A stretch of 5,271 nucleotides of DNA, taken from assembly GCA_946631345.1 (NCBI GenBank), contig CAMPAA010000212.1, positions 1-5,271 on the forward strand, read 5' to 3'. Of this stretch, positions 5,169 through 5,271 are shown one piece after another. A program made the translations under genes and the position numbers. The DNA is from an uncultured Verrucomicrobiota bacterium (GTDB taxonomy: Bacteria > Verrucomicrobiota > Kiritimatiellia > RFP12 > UBA1067). The notes beneath the pieces were generated by a model. The model was not told where the DNA came from. It saw nothing but the letters and a program-made list of their open reading frames with translations, and did not search any database. The stretch's first letter is position 1, and each line of letters starts with the position of its first letter.

Positions 5169-5271
5169 GGCGGATCGCCTGTCGGCGATCGGTTGCGTCT
5201 GTTTCACGTCCGGTTACGAGGCGTTGCCTCGACCGCCGTGAAACATCCGCAACCACCCTGCGGGTTCCGCC
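5169..5271. repeat. Three-armed inverted-repeat element (structured RNA or DNA repeat), cut by window edge
   Basis: Three hairpins abut without spare bases. Arm 1 is GATCGCC-TGTC-GGCGATC (5173-5190). Arm 2 (5191-5254) pairs GGTTGCG with CGCAACC, TGTTTCACG with CGTGAAACA, CGGT with ACCG and CGAGGC with GCCTCG around a GTT loop. It has two small internal loops and a two-base bulge, giving 26 pairs. Arm 3 is ACCC-TGC-GGGT (5255-5265). GGCG (5169-5172) can pair with CGCC (5268-5271) to close the whole element, and that stem may continue past the window. No T-run follows, so it is not a simple terminator. It has no tRNA T-loop consensus. Candidates are a dispersed extragenic repeat, a transposon-end or recombination hairpin, or a structured RNA; none can be chosen from this window alone. 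Confidence 0.65.

Noticed and set aside
5020..5256. 78-residue minus-strand open frame upstream of the operon
   Set aside because: It runs through the large hairpin element and ends at the promoter -35 box, with Arg-rich composition, no ribosome site and no family likeness.
5058..5271. Plus-strand frame open to the window edge, with a GTG at 5073
   Set aside because: No Shine-Dalgarno, no promoter, very basic composition (many Arg, His and Lys), and it overlaps the inverted-repeat element. It is more likely accidental.
5200..5271. tRNA, because of the cloverleaf-like arms and GGGTTC near the edge
   Set aside because: The arm sizes (18, 64, 11) do not fit a tRNA, and GGTTC is followed by CG rather than the RA needed in a T-loop.
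1..5271. CRISPR array, insertion sequence or defence system
   Set aside because: No regularly spaced repeats, transposase, nuclease or reverse transcriptase is visible in the window.

Overview
This high-GC window encodes four genes, all on the minus strand, plus about 300 bases of non-coding DNA at its right-hand end. The gene content suggests a member of the PVC superphylum, most likely the Kiritimatiellota/Lentisphaerota/Verrucomicrobiota side. The clues are a secreted DUF4838 protein with a CBM9-like tail, a secreted SUMF1-type protein whose N-terminal beta domain carries an RQRYPWNG-type motif, and a small secreted two-domain beta-sandwich protein. This placement is a judgement from protein style; no marker gene is present.

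Reading in the direction of transcription (right to left), bases 4955-5271 are non-coding. Bases 5169-5271 fold on paper into three abutting hairpins enclosed by a closing stem that reaches the window edge. The middle hairpin alone has 26 paired positions in 64 bases. Next come a hexamer tandem repeat, several A/T tracts and a good sigma-70-type promoter (TTGAAA, 16 bp, TATCAT with an extended -10 TG) that would start transcription near 4989. It drives a compact set of three genes: a small secreted protein of unknown function (4954-4259), a secreted SUMF1/FGE-fold protein (4234-2783), and a secreted DUF4838 plus CBM9-like protein (2761-533). The gaps are only 24 and 21 bases and hold no terminator, so this looks like one operon. 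All three products have export-type N-termini. They probably act together outside the cytoplasm, plausibly on a polysaccharide, but substrate and reaction cannot be read from the sequence.

After a 39-base gap comes the 5' part of an MlaE-type lipid-transport permease gene (493 to beyond base 1). It has its own perfect extended -10 box only about 12 bases before the start codon, so its own transcript would be almost leaderless. It is a housekeeping envelope gene and probably not part of the secreted-protein operon.

The points most worth following up are the large multi-arm inverted repeat at the right edge, the loss of one of the two FGE cysteines in the SUMF1-like protein, the base-composition contrast between the SUMF1 and DUF4838 genes, and the A10 tract that spans the -35 box and spacer of the operon promoter.
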